Below, one piece after another: positions 12,841 through 25,510 of a stretch of DNA of 64,000 nucleotides. The DNA is from Oenanthe sinensis (lineage: Eukaryota; Streptophyta; Magnoliopsida; Apiales; Apiaceae), in the NCBI GenBank assembly GCA_028671895.1, contig JAPMAC010000207.1:1612001-1676000 (forward strand). Reading direction: 5' to 3'. The position numbers and the translations under genes were made by a program. The notes below the pieces were generated by a model, which did not search any database, was not told the DNA's origin, and worked only from the letters and a program-made list of their open reading frames with translations. Numbering within the stretch: position 1 is the stretch's first letter; each line of letters begins with the position of its first letter.

Positions 12841-13236
12841 GTGATTCATAGTGGATGTTCTGCATATATGACTAGAAGTAAATCTCTACTTTCAGAGTTT
12901 GAAGAGAAGACTGGCCCAGCAGTGTCTTATGGAGATGGCAACATAGGAAGAACACTGAGATATGACAATATTGTTATTGGAAATGTCATCATTGAACATG
13001 TAGCTCTGGTTGAAGGACTCAAGCATAATATGTTAAGTGTGAGTCAAATGACAGACATAGGTTATTCTGTGGAATTTCATGGAACTCATTGTGAAGTGAA
13101 AAGCAAAAAGGATGGTAAAGTAGTTCTAATTGGTCACAGACATAACAATTTATTTGAAGATAGCTTGGAGGTAAACTTTGATGGTCCCTTAACTTGTTTA
13201 CTTAGAAAAGAATCATCTTTGGAAATTTGGAATTGA
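12841..13236 (+). pseudogene. Copia protease and GAG-pre-integrase segment
   Basis: The frame opens with IHSGCSAYMT, the Copia aspartic protease active-site region. The catalytic Asp of D-S-G is replaced by His, so cleavage activity is lost. It continues with GLKHNMLSVSQM, the usual C-terminal protease and pre-integrase sequence, and ends at a stop at 13234 just before the HxxxxH zinc-binding start of integrase. Confidence 0.85.
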
Positions 13237-14312
13237 CACAAAAAGCTGTGTCACTTGAAATTTGAAAACATAAATGAATTGGTGAAAAGAGATCTAGTAA
13301 GAGGTCTTCTAAAAGTTCAATTTTATCCTGATGGACTCTGTGATTCATGTCAAAAGGCCAAACAAAAGAAGACATCTTTCAAGAGCAAAATAGAAAATTC
13401 TATTGACCAACATTTTCATCTATCGCATCTTGATTTATTTAGTCCTGTCAACATTATGTCCATTGGAAAGAAGAAATATACTTTGGTGATAGTGGATGAT
13501 TACACAAGATTTACATTGATGTACTTTTTACATAAAAAGGATGAAACAGCTGAGATAATCTTTGATCATATTGCTATGATTGAAAATGGATCACCACACA
13601 AGGTAAAGAATTTAAGGAGTGACAATGGAACAGAGTTTAAGAACTCTGCAATGGAGGAATTCTGCTCAACAAAAGGAATCATTCAACAATTCTCAGCACC
13701 TGGTACACCACAACAAAATGATGTAGTAGAAAGAAAGAACAGAACTCTTGTTGAAGTTGCCAGAACAATGTTAGAAGGAGCAAAGCTACCTACTTATTTT
13801 TGGGCAGAAGCTTTGAATACTGCATGCATTACTCAAAATTGCACTTTGATAAATAAACATGGAATGACCCCATATGAAACTATGAAGGAAAGGAAGCCAA
13901 ATGTGAAAACTTTCACATATTTGGAAGCAAGTGTTTTATTCTCAAAACACATCCTGAACAATTGAAGAAGTTTGAACTCAAAGCAGATGAAGGTATTTTT
14001 GTTGATTATGCAACAACTTCTAAAACCTCTTCAAGGGCATTCAAAGTGTTTATCCTAAGGACTAGGGCAGTCATGAAATCTATTAATGTCTCTTTTGATG
14101 AAGGAAAAATAACATGGTTACATGATGAAAATGCTCAAGAATCTCTGAGTTTTGAAAATAAATTGCAGAACACAAACTCTGATGAGCTAAACTCTGATGA
14201 AATAAACACTGATTCCTTAAACTCTGATTCAGAAATAATTGAAATAATAATTGAAGATTCTGCATATGTTGAGGGGGAGCAACATCAATCATTTACTGAT
14301 ATTGGAGAATAA
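13237..14312 (+). pseudogene. Copia integrase
   Basis: The zinc-binding part includes LCHLKF and CDSCQKAK. The rve catalytic core has all three acidic residues: D in LSHLDLF, D in LRSDNGTEF, and E in QQNDVVERKNRT. The frame 13255-13965 is open, then shifts to 13962-14312, which contains the usual VKTF..FG-like linker followed by an Asp/Ser-rich tail. Integrase would join the cDNA to nuclear DNA. The stop at 13234 cuts it from the protease and the frameshift near 13960 cuts it from the downstream part. Confidence 0.88.
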
Positions 14313-14702
14313 ACCTCAATTATCAAAATATCAGAGTCTGACCAAACTCTGACAAATACAAACTATGAAACCCTAAACTCTGATCAATCAAACTCTGAAA
14401 CCACAAACACTGATCACTCAAACTCTGAGTACTTAAACTCTGAGTCATCAAACACCGATGGAAGCACAACTTCAGGGGGAGGATCGACATTTACAAAGGA
14501 ATCATATTATGAAGGCACAAATCATGGGGGAGCATCTAGTTCAAGAAATTTTCCACATCCAAGAAAATGGACCAAAGATCACATACCTGATTTGATTATT
14601 GGTGATCTAGAAAGTGGAGTATAGACAAGGAAAACTACTCAAAATGAATATCTATTTCATTGTTTTCTTTCTCAAACAGAACCAAAGAAGGTTGAAGATG
14701 CT
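14313..14702 (+). pseudogene. Linker between integrase and reverse transcriptase, rich in AAACTCTG
   Basis: A Ser/Asn/Asp-rich linker with several copies of AAACTCTG or one-base variants between 14340 and 14460, followed by the conserved lead-in to Copia reverse transcriptase (HFPRKW-like at about 14550, DHIPDLIIGD at 14578). It contains stops at 14310 and 14622. Confidence 0.7.
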
Positions 14703-16199
14703 TTGAAGGATGTAGATTGGGTTACTGTAATGCAGGAAACATTAAATGAGTTTAAAAGAAATGAAGTTTGGACCCTTTTTTCAAGGTCAAAGAATAGATC
14801 AATTATTGGCACAAAGTGGGTATTTAGAAACAAGACAGACTCTTATGGAATTATAACAAGGAATAAAGCAAGACTAGTTGCCAAAGGATACTCTCAATAA
14901 GAAGGTATTGATTATGATGAAACCTTTGCACCAGTAGCTAGACTTGAAGAAATCAAAATATCTCTTGCTCATGCTGCACACAAGAAATTCAAGGTCTACC
15001 ATATGGATGTTAAAAGTGCATTTTTAAATGGAGAACTTGAAGAAGAGGTATATGTTGAACAACCACCTGGCTTTGTCAATCCAAAATATCCAAATCATGT
15101 TTATAGATTGGATAAAGCTTTATATGGACTCAAGCAAGCACCAAGATCCTGGTATGAAACTCTGGCTCAATTTTTACAAGAAAGTGGTTTCACAAGAGGT
15201 ACAATTGATAAAACCTTATTTTCCAGAACTCAAGGTAAAGATTTATTATTGGTTCAAATATATGTTGATGATATTATATTTGGTTCCACTAATGAGAAAC
15301 TCTGTAAAAGATTTTCAAACCTAATGTTGTCCAAGTATCAAATGAGCATGATAGGAGAAATGAGTTATTTTCTAGGGTTGCAAGTAAAACAAACTGATGA
15401 AAGTATTTTCATAAATCAGTCTAAATACACAAAGAATCTAGACTCTGCATCTGCTATAACTCCAACGGCTACTGTAACCAAGCTTGATTGAGACACTGGT
15501 GACACTGTAGATATTACAACATACAAAGGAATGATTGGATCACTTCTCTATTTGACTGCTAGTAGACCAAATATCATGTTTGCAACCTGTCTATGTGCTA
15601 GATTTCAGGCAAATCCAAGGGAACCTCATTTGATTGCTGTCAAAAGAATTTTTAGATATCTCAAGGGCACTATCAATCTTGGCTTATGGTATCCTAGAGA
15701 GTCTGACTTTAAATTAATAGGCTATTCAGATGCTAATTTTGCATAATGCAAAATTGATAGAAAAAGCACTAGTGGAAGTTGACAATTTCCAAGTGGAAGA
15801 ATTGTCTAATGGTTTAGCAAGAAACAGAAATCTATCTCAAGATCAACAGTAGAGGCTGAATATATAGCTGCAGGAAGCTGTTGCGTATAGATTTTATGGA
15901 TGAGAAATCAACTGTTAGACTATGGTATGAACTTTTCCAAGATTCCTATTTATTGTGATAATCAAAGTGTTATTCCAATGACAGAAAATCTAGTTCAACA
16001 TTCTCTGACAAAGCACATCAGTATTAGATATCACTTCATAAAAGAACATGTCATGTAAGGAATAATAGAATTGCATTTTATTCCCACAGATCAACAATTA
16101 GCAGATATATTCACCAAGCCTCTGTGTGAAGCAACTTTTACAAGATTGGTTTCTGAATTAGGAATGGTGACAAGTGGCTCAACTTCATATAGCAAGTAG
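14703..16199 (+). pseudogene. Copia reverse transcriptase and RNase H
   Basis: The reverse transcriptase is clear: GTKWVFRNK, ARLVAKGYSQ, an in-frame stop at 14898, then MDVKSAFLNGELEEEVYVEQPPG, LYGLKQAPRSW and the YVDD catalytic box at about 15262. The frame 15003-15491 is open. A short stretch is missing before DSASAITP compared with family members. 15531-15746 holds the RVT_2 C-terminus and the first RNase H Asp (YSDANFA). Later pieces STVEAEYIAA, YCDNQSV and ADIFTKPL continue to 16199, with stops at 15744, 15780, 15810, 15888 and 16056. The enzyme would copy element RNA into DNA. Confidence 0.9.
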
Positions 16200-16740
16200 C
16201 AGATAATCAGTATTTATGATAAACTCTGTCAGAGTCTGTGGTAAACTCTGATGAAAAATGAAGTAAACTCTGATCATTGGAACATCTAATCTCTGATCAC
16301 CAGCTATCAGTGTTAATGGTAAAATCTGTCGGAGTATGTGGTAAACTCTGATAGTGAATATTAAACTCTTACTTCTATAAACTCTGATTTAAGTCTATAT
16401 GCTAAACTCTGAGATAATATTTATGATATCATATTTAATTCTATGACATCATAATTGTTATTCTCTAATTGGATAATCATTAGGGCGTGTGTATTTCACG
16501 TAAATCGATTCATATTTAGACACATATACACATACATTTGCTGTATTTTGAGAATTGCACTACTCATTACTCTACCACTCAGAAATTGCCATGTGTCCCA
16601 CTACAGAGTATATGAAAATGAGAGGAAATAAATTAATTCTTATTTTCACTTTGAATTATTCACCCGTATCTTATTATTCTTATTTTTCTCTCGTTTTCTA
16701 TAAACCCTATTTCTTAATATCTGCAAATTTCTGTTCTTCA

Positions 16741-18843
16741 ATGGCATCTAAGGGACTCTCTTTTCAAAACTACACATTCGCTGCTACTAATTACATCTCT
16801 CTTTTGAATAAGACAGAAACACCACAGGAGTTTCATGTTATTCAAGATTTTTTACAGAACAGCTATATTGGGTATACACTTCATAAACCCAATAATCTTT
16901 CTGCTCAATCTCTGATAAAAGTCTGGTCAACGGCTAAGTTCAATAATGTTGGTGATGATAAAGAACCAGTAATAACATTCAAATGCAATGGCACTCATTC
17001 AATAACTCCAGCAGTAGTTCGACAAGCCCTTCATCTCCCAGAAGTGGCTATGTATGATGACCTTGTAAGTGATGAACAAATCAAGGCATTTTTAAGGAAA
17101 TAAGTTATGGAGGCAGTTTGTCAAAGCTGGGAAGCCTCACTAGGCCTCATTTGAGAAAAGAGTGGAGTTTCTTCTTTGATTGCATCACAAGGACCTTCAT
17201 AGCAAAATGCACAAATTTTGATGTCATTCCACAACTATCTCAACAGATTGGGTATTCTCTGACCCATAACTTGCAATTTAATTTTCCTTGTTTGATTATC
17301 AGGCAATTGACTTCCAAGATCAGTGATGATGCACACACTTTATATTTATTTAGATTTTTACATTTAATTTTTACCTATTTATTGCCTAATATTAGTTATG
17401 AGAATGACCAAAGTTTAGCTAGTTTTTGTATAAAATATTTGTTGATCTAACAAGGAATGATGCAAAGAAAGAATTTAAAGGTAAACTCTCTAATCTCTTT
17501 TATCCCACATGGGTCAGGCTTCTCTTAAATCAGAGAATGCCTACTGTGTATGGGAGAGATTTTCTTTTTGTGGCTGTGAATCAGAGTTTAGCACCTTCTG
17601 ATTCTAAAATAAGCCACCCAATAAACACTGATCAACAAACACTGAAGCCCACCTCTACATTCTCCCAAAAGACTGTAGTTGTAACAAAAACCTCACAACA
17701 ATAAGGGCCAAGCAAAAGAAAGGGAAAATCCATAAAGGAGTCATCTCCAAAGAAAAGAAAGTTGATTGATGAAAACACTGATTCTGATGACAATGGTGAT
17801 GGTATGGTATTTCCTCTGAAGAAAACTATCAAAAAAGCTTCTGAGATTCCTCCTGCATCATTCATGAAGCCATTCAATGTAAATCTAATGCCAGAAACCA
17901 AAAAGAAAAGGAGAAGATTGGTTAAGGCATCAAACACTGAATAAATAAACTCTGATCCTTCACAGGCCTTAAACTCTGAAGGCTTATTAAACTCTGATCA
18001 GCCAAACTCTGCTCAACCTTAAGTAATAAACTCTGATGCAATGTTAAACTCTGATGTTATTATGAAGTCTGGTGAATCTGCATTGCTTGACCAAATAAAC
18101 AATAACTACGATAGAATTGAGATAGATGGTGATGATGAAAATGCCAATAAAGAATAAAATGATGAATTGGCTGAAATGGATGGTAATTCACTTCATGATA
18201 ATCATTTTACCAGTCCTGTAATCACCTTGGAAAGTATTGATGTTGCAAGTGAAGCTGCTCCAGTTATAGTATCTGATTCTCATGTACATTCTCCCAAGCA
18301 AATCATAAAGGAGATATCTTATGAAAGGTTAAGGGAGCTGGCTGAAGAAGTTAGAAAGGAGATGGCAGAAAAGAAGTCAAAATCAACTCCAATTTCTCCT
18401 AGTTCAAAGCTATTTTCCAGAAAGAAAAAGAAGACAGTCTCTTTTGGCCAGGACACACAAGAACCTGCCTCTCAAAGTGAGGTAGCAGTCATTATTGGGC
18501 CAGGCACACAAGAACCTGTTGCTCAAAGTGCAACAACAGCCATCAAAGAAGCAGATGAAGCCAGCAAGGATCAGGGGTACAACCCACAAGAACCTTCAGC
18601 TCAAAGGGTTGAAGAAGTTGTTAATGCCTCTGCTACACAAGAACCATCCAATTAAAGTTTGGATGCAGGCAGTCACTCAATAATGGAAGATCTTGATGTT
18701 GCTGATGCTGAGAAGATAAACTTTGAGACAATTCAATTGGCAATCTCTGATGCTATTATGGTGCAACCCATTTCTGCACAGCCTATGGAAACTACATCAA
18801 CTTCAACAACTAATCAAGGTATAAACTCTGACTTTTCTTCATA
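16741..18843 (+). pseudogene. Extra 3' coding region of SIRE-type Copia, first part
   Basis: A start codon at 16741 opens MASKGLSFQNYTF and runs to the stop at 17101. Similarity to other SIRE-type elements continues in other frames at 17118-17450 (GSLTRPHLRKEWSFFFDC) and 17426-17704. It is then a Ser/Asp/Lys-rich region (17762-17944, 18167-18655) with two related repeats around ACACAAGAACCTG at 18455 and 18508. The conserved globular first third and the low-complexity rest are typical of the env-like protein of this lineage. Its role is unknown and I see no clear transmembrane segment or signal peptide. It is interrupted at 18908 by a solo LTR; the coding text resumes after the insertion. Confidence 0.75.
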
Positions 18844-18908
18844 ATTTCTATTCTCTGATAGTATAAGCTCAGAATTTATATTTCATACTTTTACTGCTGG
18901 GATGACCA

Positions 18909-20447
18909 TGAAGGGTTTCGTGACACAAACGCAGCGGAATAAACGCGAAAAATAAATCAAAATAGCGAAACCCTCCGCAGGATCCATGCGAAAACAAAAG
19001 ATTTAATTCGGAGATAAAGAATAAATACCTTTAGAAGCTTTAACAGTTCATTAATGGAAGATTAATGGAGGTCCAAAACTTGTTTAATCACCACGTATCC
19101 CGCTCTCGCGATCTACGCTCTACGGTATCCACACGAACACTTTTCATGAAGGATTGATGTGTACTAGCACCCGAAAACTTCTTCTCTCTCTATCTTCCTC
19201 CTCTCTCAGAGTGGCTAGGGTTTTTGTAAAATCTCTATCTCATTAAATCAGCCCATAAAGAGATTATAGAGAGAGAGGAATAATTTTTCTAATTATAATC
19301 CAATTATAATTAATACTAATCCAAAATTCTAAATTATTTAATTAAGTCTCACTTAATTAATTAATTATTAATTTTGGAATTAGTTTAAGTAATTCATTTA
19401 TTCTATTTATATAATTAATTAAGTCATACTTAATTAAAATCATAAATAAAATAAATTACTTATTTAATTTAAATTCATAATTTAAATTATTTCTCCTTCA
19501 AGCGTTCTTTGTGTGTGACCCTGTAGGTTATTATTACGTTGGCAACAATTTTAATCTATAATTAAAATTGTAAACAATGAGCGGCATCTAGTAATACATT
19601 ATTGTTATCCAAGTAATAATAATAAATCGGTGATTCGATTAAGCCTTTCGTGAATAATGTTCCATGTAATATAATCCCTTTAATCTTGATATTATAGATT
19701 AAACTCAAGGCATGTCTCGTGTCATCCTCATCATAATTTAATCTTTATTTTCTTGATCGATGAGTAGACTATTCAAATCAAATCAACATTTAAGCACGAC
19801 CGTGCATTTCATAGTCTCACTCAAACAAGAGGCCAATAATATCACTCCTAAAATTAGGAGGATTAAATCTCATCTAGATCATTCATATTTCTCATACGAT
19901 TCATAATATACCCAATGTCCACTTTTATCATCACCCGGTCAAAGGTAACTTTTAATGTAATCAAAGTATATTAATTCTCGTATAGAAATATAATGATTTC
20001 AGGTCTAAGGATCATTACACCATTATCACAGTGAGAATTACTTATGACACTTACTTAACATGTAGAATCTCACGGCGGGTCATTCCAGTGCCATGCATTG
20101 ATACATGCACTTATGTTCTTGACTTTAGTATCCCCATACCTATGACCAATGAGATGTGGTCATCTGTCAAGAAACATACTAGTCTTTGTGCATTATTATT
20201 GTCCTTAAATAATAATACTCGACTAGGGAATTTTAGGAATAAGATACTATTCATATAATCTCATTTTTAAGTCACATACTTAAAGATATATAATACGTAT
20301 CAAAATTCCAAGGACATTTATTATGCTTTCAATTTATTACGCAGTAAATAAAACATAATAAATAATAATCAATAAAACATAATCCTTAATAATAAATATT
20401 TTTCTTAAAATATAAAAAGTATTGTCTCTAGAGCACAATTACTAACA
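18909..20447. mobile_element. Solo LTR (1.54 kb) inserted in the Copia element
   Basis: It starts TGAAGGGTTTCG and ends ACTAACA, flanked by a perfect 5-bp duplication GACCA (18904-18908 and 20448-20452). Removing it and one GACCA joins the surrounding text in frame. No open frame longer than 75 codons is present and the interior is AT-rich. The lineage is not recognised. Orientation cannot be fixed without internal sequence. Confidence 0.85.
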
Positions 20448-20451
20448 GACC

Positions 20452-22805
20452 ATGGATAGTCCTAAAAAGGGTACCCCTATTCATGTGACTACAGACCTCC
20501 TTTCTCAGCCACCTCTTATTTCTGTAGGTCATTGTGATTTGAGCCTTTCATGTGAGATTGAGGTAAAATATGTGAAAAACAGAATTAATAATGAGAGGCA
20601 GATACTGAATCTGGCAAAAGGAGAGATAGAATTGAGAAATAAGTTAGTTACTTCTAGTGAGCAAACTCTGACTATTAAAAGTTATGATAAGTGTGATGTG
20701 AGAAGTAATGAGATTACTTTTAAAAAAATGAGTGATTTAGGATGTTCTGTTACTTTTGTAGGTACTCAGAGTATGACAGCTTCTCAATCTTTAAACTCTG
20801 AGTTACCAAACTCTAACAATGGTATAAACTCTGATCATGAGGATGCATTCTCTGATGAACCGATTTTTGAGGATGAGGAGGTTACAGATCTTTCAATTCC
20901 TTACACCCAAATATACAAGTCCAAGAAGTGGCCTGCAGATGCATTTGATGCCCATGAGAGGTTGATAATGGCATATCATGACTATCTTGTTGTTGAAGAA
21001 TTGAAGAGTGAAATTGAAGCTGCCTTGGATGAAGAAGGTGTCAATAGGGATTTTAGGTCAAAGGCATAACTATCTAATGAAGATCTTCTCAACTCTCACA
21101 AACAATCCATCTGGGATATGTCTCGGAAATTTCCCAGTGAAGAAATTTCATAGCCTCATGTTCATGAGTTAATTCAAAAAGCTGATTCTGAGTTAAATTC
21201 TGATGAGATGAAGACTGTATTGAAAGCTACTACTGTGTTGACAAAGGGTCTTCACAATGAAGTATGTTATTTAAAAGAATATGTTAGCAAGACCACTGCA
21301 TCTGTTCAGACTTCTGTAAATACAACTCAACATTCTTTGGGGTTGAAGTTAAAGAATGTTTCTGCAAAACAAGATGCTTTGGAAGTCAAAGTTGATAATC
21401 TTTCTGCTGCAGTCACCTCCATACAAACTATGCTGCATACAATTGATCACATCTTGACTATCAGAAAGGGGAATGATGTTAGAAAGGGGGAGAAGGTTTC
21501 TAAAGACAAATGCAAGGAGAATGTAGTGCTAAAATCTGATAAACCTGATGATAATGATCAAGGGAGTCATAAGGATGGAAAGAAAACTCTGAAGACTTCC
21601 CAAACTGGACAAACTCTAATGGCTTTACAGACAATGATTCCAGCAAACTCTGGTGTAAACTCTGAAAATAAGAAAACTCTAATGGATGCTAACATGGAGT
21701 TCGCTAAAAGGCTTGAAGAAGAAGAGAATCCTGAGAAGATAGAAGAACAAAACTTGAAAGATACAGAACTGACAAGAAAAGTATTTGAAGAAGAAAATCC
21801 AGGAATGGATCCAGTTACTGTAGAGGAAGAATTGAAGAAATCTGGTACTGACAATTCTCAAGTCTAGAAGAAGAAGAGAAGATATGTGAAAAATATTCCA
21901 GCTCAAATCTGTTGAACCTAAACCTGTTGAAGCACAAGCAAAGCCAATTGTTCAAGCAAAGCCTACTCCTGCAAGTTTGAAGAAAGCTCCAGCTAAACCA
22001 AAAACTCCTCTCACTATGTCCGGAACAACATTTCTCCCAGGTGGATCTAGCTTAGAAGATGAGGAAGAAGAACAACAATATCTGATTAGAAAGAAAAAGC
22101 TTGATTTTCTGTGGACAAAAACTCAAACTCTGACTCTCATTGCCAGACTTGGTAAAAATAAGGGTGGTATTGGTGATTCTCAAGCCAAAGTCCACAAGGG
22201 TTAAGTAAATATATTCAGAGATCCTTTTTCTTTGAAAGACAAGCCTGGGGAAGATTTGACATAAGAACATCTTGACAAATTGACATCTGTTAACATAGTG
22301 AATGACATTTTTTATGGTGCTTAAGCCAAAGAGAAGCTGCTATATTTCTTGGAGAATGGGAGAGTTTTGAAAATTGCTGAAGAGGATTTAATTCATAAAT
22401 CATCTAAAGAACTTGAATATGTTCTTTATCTCCTGAATGATGAAAATGAAGCTACTTCTAGGTGGGTGAAAATTCTTGAAGGAGTAATAAATGAAAAGAA
22501 GAAGAATGAAAGGATGCATATGATAAACTCTGAGGAATATAAACCAGGATATTTGCTTGAAGATGATTCTGAAAAAGCAATGGCTAAAGGAGATGAAAGG
22601 GCAAGATGATGTTAGGAATTCCTATACTTATATTAAATCCTGATGGAAAGAAAGCCTGTTGCATTCCTTTAGATGAAAGGATGGAGAGATCATCAATATA
22701 CAACTTGAGAGCTGTTATATTCCAAATTGATGATTCTTCTGATCCAATGAAAGAACTGAAGGAGAAGCTAGTTAAATTATTAAATAATGCTGAGAGAAGC
22801 TGCTA
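20452..22805 (+). pseudogene. Extra 3' coding region of SIRE-type Copia, second part
   Basis: Continuation of the env-like region after the solo LTR. 20452-21069 opens MDSPKKGTPIHVTT and includes the acidic stretch DEPIFEDEEVTD. 21208-21867 is a long heptad-like region (VDNLSAAVTSIQTML) likely to form a coiled coil, followed by Lys/Glu-rich sequence. 21977-22204, 22349-22609 and 22606-22806 continue in different frames, each cut by stops or shifts. The first element in the window (1-2285) ends with comparable Lys/Glu-rich sequence before its polypurine tract. Confidence 0.7.
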
Positions 22806-22931
22806 GATAAATTTCTTACAGAAGATTTCTCATACAAAAGGATTTAAGTCAAGAAGGAAGATTCAAACTCTGATGCATTTGTCTATGTTTCTGGCATCAT
22901 AAGTGAAATTTATGTTTTACTTAGTAAAGCA

Positions 22932-22946
22932 TAAATTAGGGGAGAT
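22932..22946 (+). other. Polypurine tract of Copia element
   Basis: TAAATTAGGGGAGAT lies directly before the 3' LTR start TGTTAG at 22947. Confidence 0.8.
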
Positions 22947-23491
22947 TGTTAGAAAAGTAAACACTGGTGCTGTCAGAGAATATCAAAAATAGAGTTTATG
23001 TTGCTAACGTCATCAGAGTTTAGGAAGCTGTCGGACAGAGTTTACTCTATCAGAGAATACTCAATCAGAGTTTACTCTAAAAGAGAATACTCAATCAAAG
23101 TTTACTCAGACAGAGTTTAGCAACTGACAGAGTTAATCATAAAAGTTTATCAAAGAAGGAAATAGACAAATCAGAATTTCATTTGGATAGTGAAGAAGGA
23201 ATTTAAATACAATTTTATTATCTTGTAGAAGCTATTTTTATCATTATCTATTTTATAATTGGATTTGTAATTGTGTCTATATAAACACAGAATTAGGTTA
23301 ACATTGTAATAGATTCAAGTTATATCTTTCTTATAACCTAGTAGCTCTTAGGAACATTGATTTTCTTGAGAGGGTTTTGCATACTGTTGATCATTAATAC
23401 AAAGTTGTTCATCTTTTACATACTTGTGTCGATTATTTGGTAATATTATATTCAACCCCCTTCTATAATAGATTATTTATCTGGGCAAACA
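22947..23491 (+). mobile_element. 3' LTR of Copia element (545 bp, full length)
   Basis: It starts TGTTAGAAAAG and ends GGGCAAACA. Its first half carries several CAGAGTTTA motifs, the reverse complement of the internal AAACTCTG octamer. TATA-like CTATATAAACAC is at about 23278. The right flank TTAGGTTTATATAAT is LARD LTR sequence. Confidence 0.88.
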
Positions 23492-24019
23492 TTAGGTTTA
23501 TATAATATATACTATATATATATATATATATTTAAAACTTTTAAAAATTTTAAAATTTATAAAAATATATTTTCTAAAATCAGTTAATATCACGTTTAAT
23601 CTCTAAATAATTTTAAATAATTCCCAAAATTTCTGTAAAAATATTTTAGGGAAAAGTATAAATTTTATTATTTTCAAAATGAATTAAAAATACTAACATT
23701 TCAAAATATTTAAATATTTAGAATATTCAAAAATATAAAAAAAACTAAAATTTGAATATTCAAATAATTTACTCAAATAAAATTTTTACCCGAAGAAAAA
23801 TATCAACTCGAGATACTAACCCGATCAGTAAAATAATATAAAAATTTTAAACAAAACTCAGCCCCACTGAATTGAAAATAATTTCTAAAATAATAATAAA
23901 AATATGGAAATGCATCCAACTGGAATAAAATATATAAAAATTATTCCTCCTCTTTTCAGAAAATCAATAAAATATTTACATAATAAAAATAAATTTTGGA
24001 AAATATTCGGGTTGTCACA

Positions 24020-25510
24020 TTCTACCCTCCTTATAAGGATTCCATCCTCTAAATCATCTGAGAAAAGCACTAGGGTTCCATTTGCTAATCTTTCGATTCC
24101 CGATACCTAATTTGACATTACAACTTATTGATTCATCCATAACATCCTTAATAATACTAACTATTTAATCTTGACACTTGGCCCCATTTGTATAAAATTT
24201 CTACTGATTTCTCTATATAGGACAAATCTGGTCGTTCACCACATATTCACGCTCTATTATGAACCTACCATTTGGGATTAGACGTTATTCGTCTTAATAC
24301 GAGAAACATATTATGCATTTTACAAAATTGGTGTTAGCTTCAATTCGTATGTAATCCTCCCAAAACCTCGAATTAAATCGGTAACCTTATCACAGTTTTA
24401 AATTCCTGTCAGCAAAGTTAACTCATTCCGACCTGGTTGGCATACCTTCAAAAAATTTAGAGGGAACAAGAGTCATAGAACTTTGAAGAGAAAAGATTTC
24501 ATATTAAAGAAAGTGTTACAAAATTTGAGGTTATAAGATTTTGAGTTTTTAAAGTAAATCTCATATGAAATGTAAAAATAACTGAGTGATCAATATGATC
24601 AAAAGAACTTAATGTTGTGTGTCTTTGTTAAGACACTTACAAATAAAGGTTATAAGTCTTTTTGTAATGCACAACTCACAAGCGATGGCGTCCCATCACA
24701 CAGACAGATAGTCCTTGTGTCCCCCTATAAATAGGGTTGTTCACCTCAGTTGGAGTAGAGAAATGAGAAAAGAATTTAAAATCAGATTAATAATTGATGC
24801 ATTTTGATGAATAATATTTTTGATGCACACCTTAGATTAAAACTGAACAAACTATAAAGGTGTTATTTATGGAGAAAAGAATAACAAGAAAAGAAAATAT
24901 TGATACATAACGAGCAAGTGGGGGAATATATTCTTTATCAAAAATCTTTTTGGGAAAGGTGTCAAAATAAATAATTGATGGGAAAGTAATCAAAATATTT
25001 TCCAAATGAGAAAGGTATTGCCAAGGTCTCCACCGATGTCTTCTTTGTCGGCTCCTGAAATGGACCATCGTTTGATTTCAAACTTTTCTTCTTCGCGTTC
25101 TAAAGTTATCGATACCCTACTTCGTCATTGACTCGTAGTAGTCTCTGAAGATTCCACAGTCGGTACAGTTGTAAGGAATTCTATCTAGCTCAGTATAACC
25201 ATCTTCAGCACACATTTCAATCTTAACTTATTCATTGGTACTATATCCAATAGTCCAACACGAACTCTACATGAGCTTTGGCGTTCCTTATTAACTATAC
25301 ACACTACTACACAGAACCAAATAAAATAGAACAATATCATAACATAACTCACAACATAGGCTTAAAGCTAAAGTCAAACATAACCAAACTCATGTGAATA
25401 TAAACCTATCTCAAATGAATATAAACCTATCTCATGTGATCTACTAAATCTTTCACGGGCTATATCTTTGCTTATTTCAGTGACTACCAACATGTAGCTC
25501 TGATACCAAC
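24020..25510 (-). mobile_element. Internal region of the LARD-like element
   Basis: About 1.5 kb between the two long LTRs. On the minus strand it begins with the primer site and ends with a polypurine tract. The longest frame (25068-24832, minus, 78 codons) shows no gag, protease or reverse transcriptase motif, so I read the region as non-coding. A short duplication (CATGTGA..ATAAACCTATCTCA) lies at about 25390-25435. Confidence 0.75.
25497..25510 (-). other. Primer binding site, tRNA-iMet
   Basis: On the minus strand GTTGGTATCAGAGC directly follows the LTR end GGCGTCACA. This matches the plant initiator-methionine primer site and fixes the element's orientation. Confidence 0.88.

Larger units (their letters stand above)
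10101..23491 (+). mobile_element. SIRE/Maximus-type Copia retrotransposon with extra 3' coding region
   Basis: A 13.4 kb element in order: truncated 5' LTR, tRNA-iMet-type primer site, gag, protease, integrase, reverse transcriptase, RNase H, then a long extra coding region, polypurine tract and 3' LTR. Integrase before reverse transcriptase defines Copia (Ty1). The long third coding region after pol is characteristic of the SIRE/Maximus lineage. Nearly every domain has internal stops, so this copy is inactive. Aligned LTR parts (10102-10471 against 23122-23491) differ at about 25 of 340 positions by eye. A solo LTR has inserted at 18909-20447. The octamer AAACTCTG is repeated about 40 times along the element. 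Confidence 0.9.
7888..24019 (-). mobile_element. 3' LTR of the LARD-like element, split by a Copia insertion
   Basis: This LTR consists of 7888-10100 and 23492-24019 (about 2.74 kb). It aligns with the 5' LTR pieces 25511-27222 and 38165-39365. Over the first 400 or so bases I count roughly 22 differences by eye, about 5-6%. Compared with the 5' LTR, the stretch corresponding to 38655-38850 is missing at the Copia junction. Confidence 0.85.

Noticed and set aside
24832..25068. 78-codon minus frame in the LARD internal region as a gag remnant
   Set aside because: A few Arg-rich residues at its start look gag-like, but no capsid or zinc motif follows.
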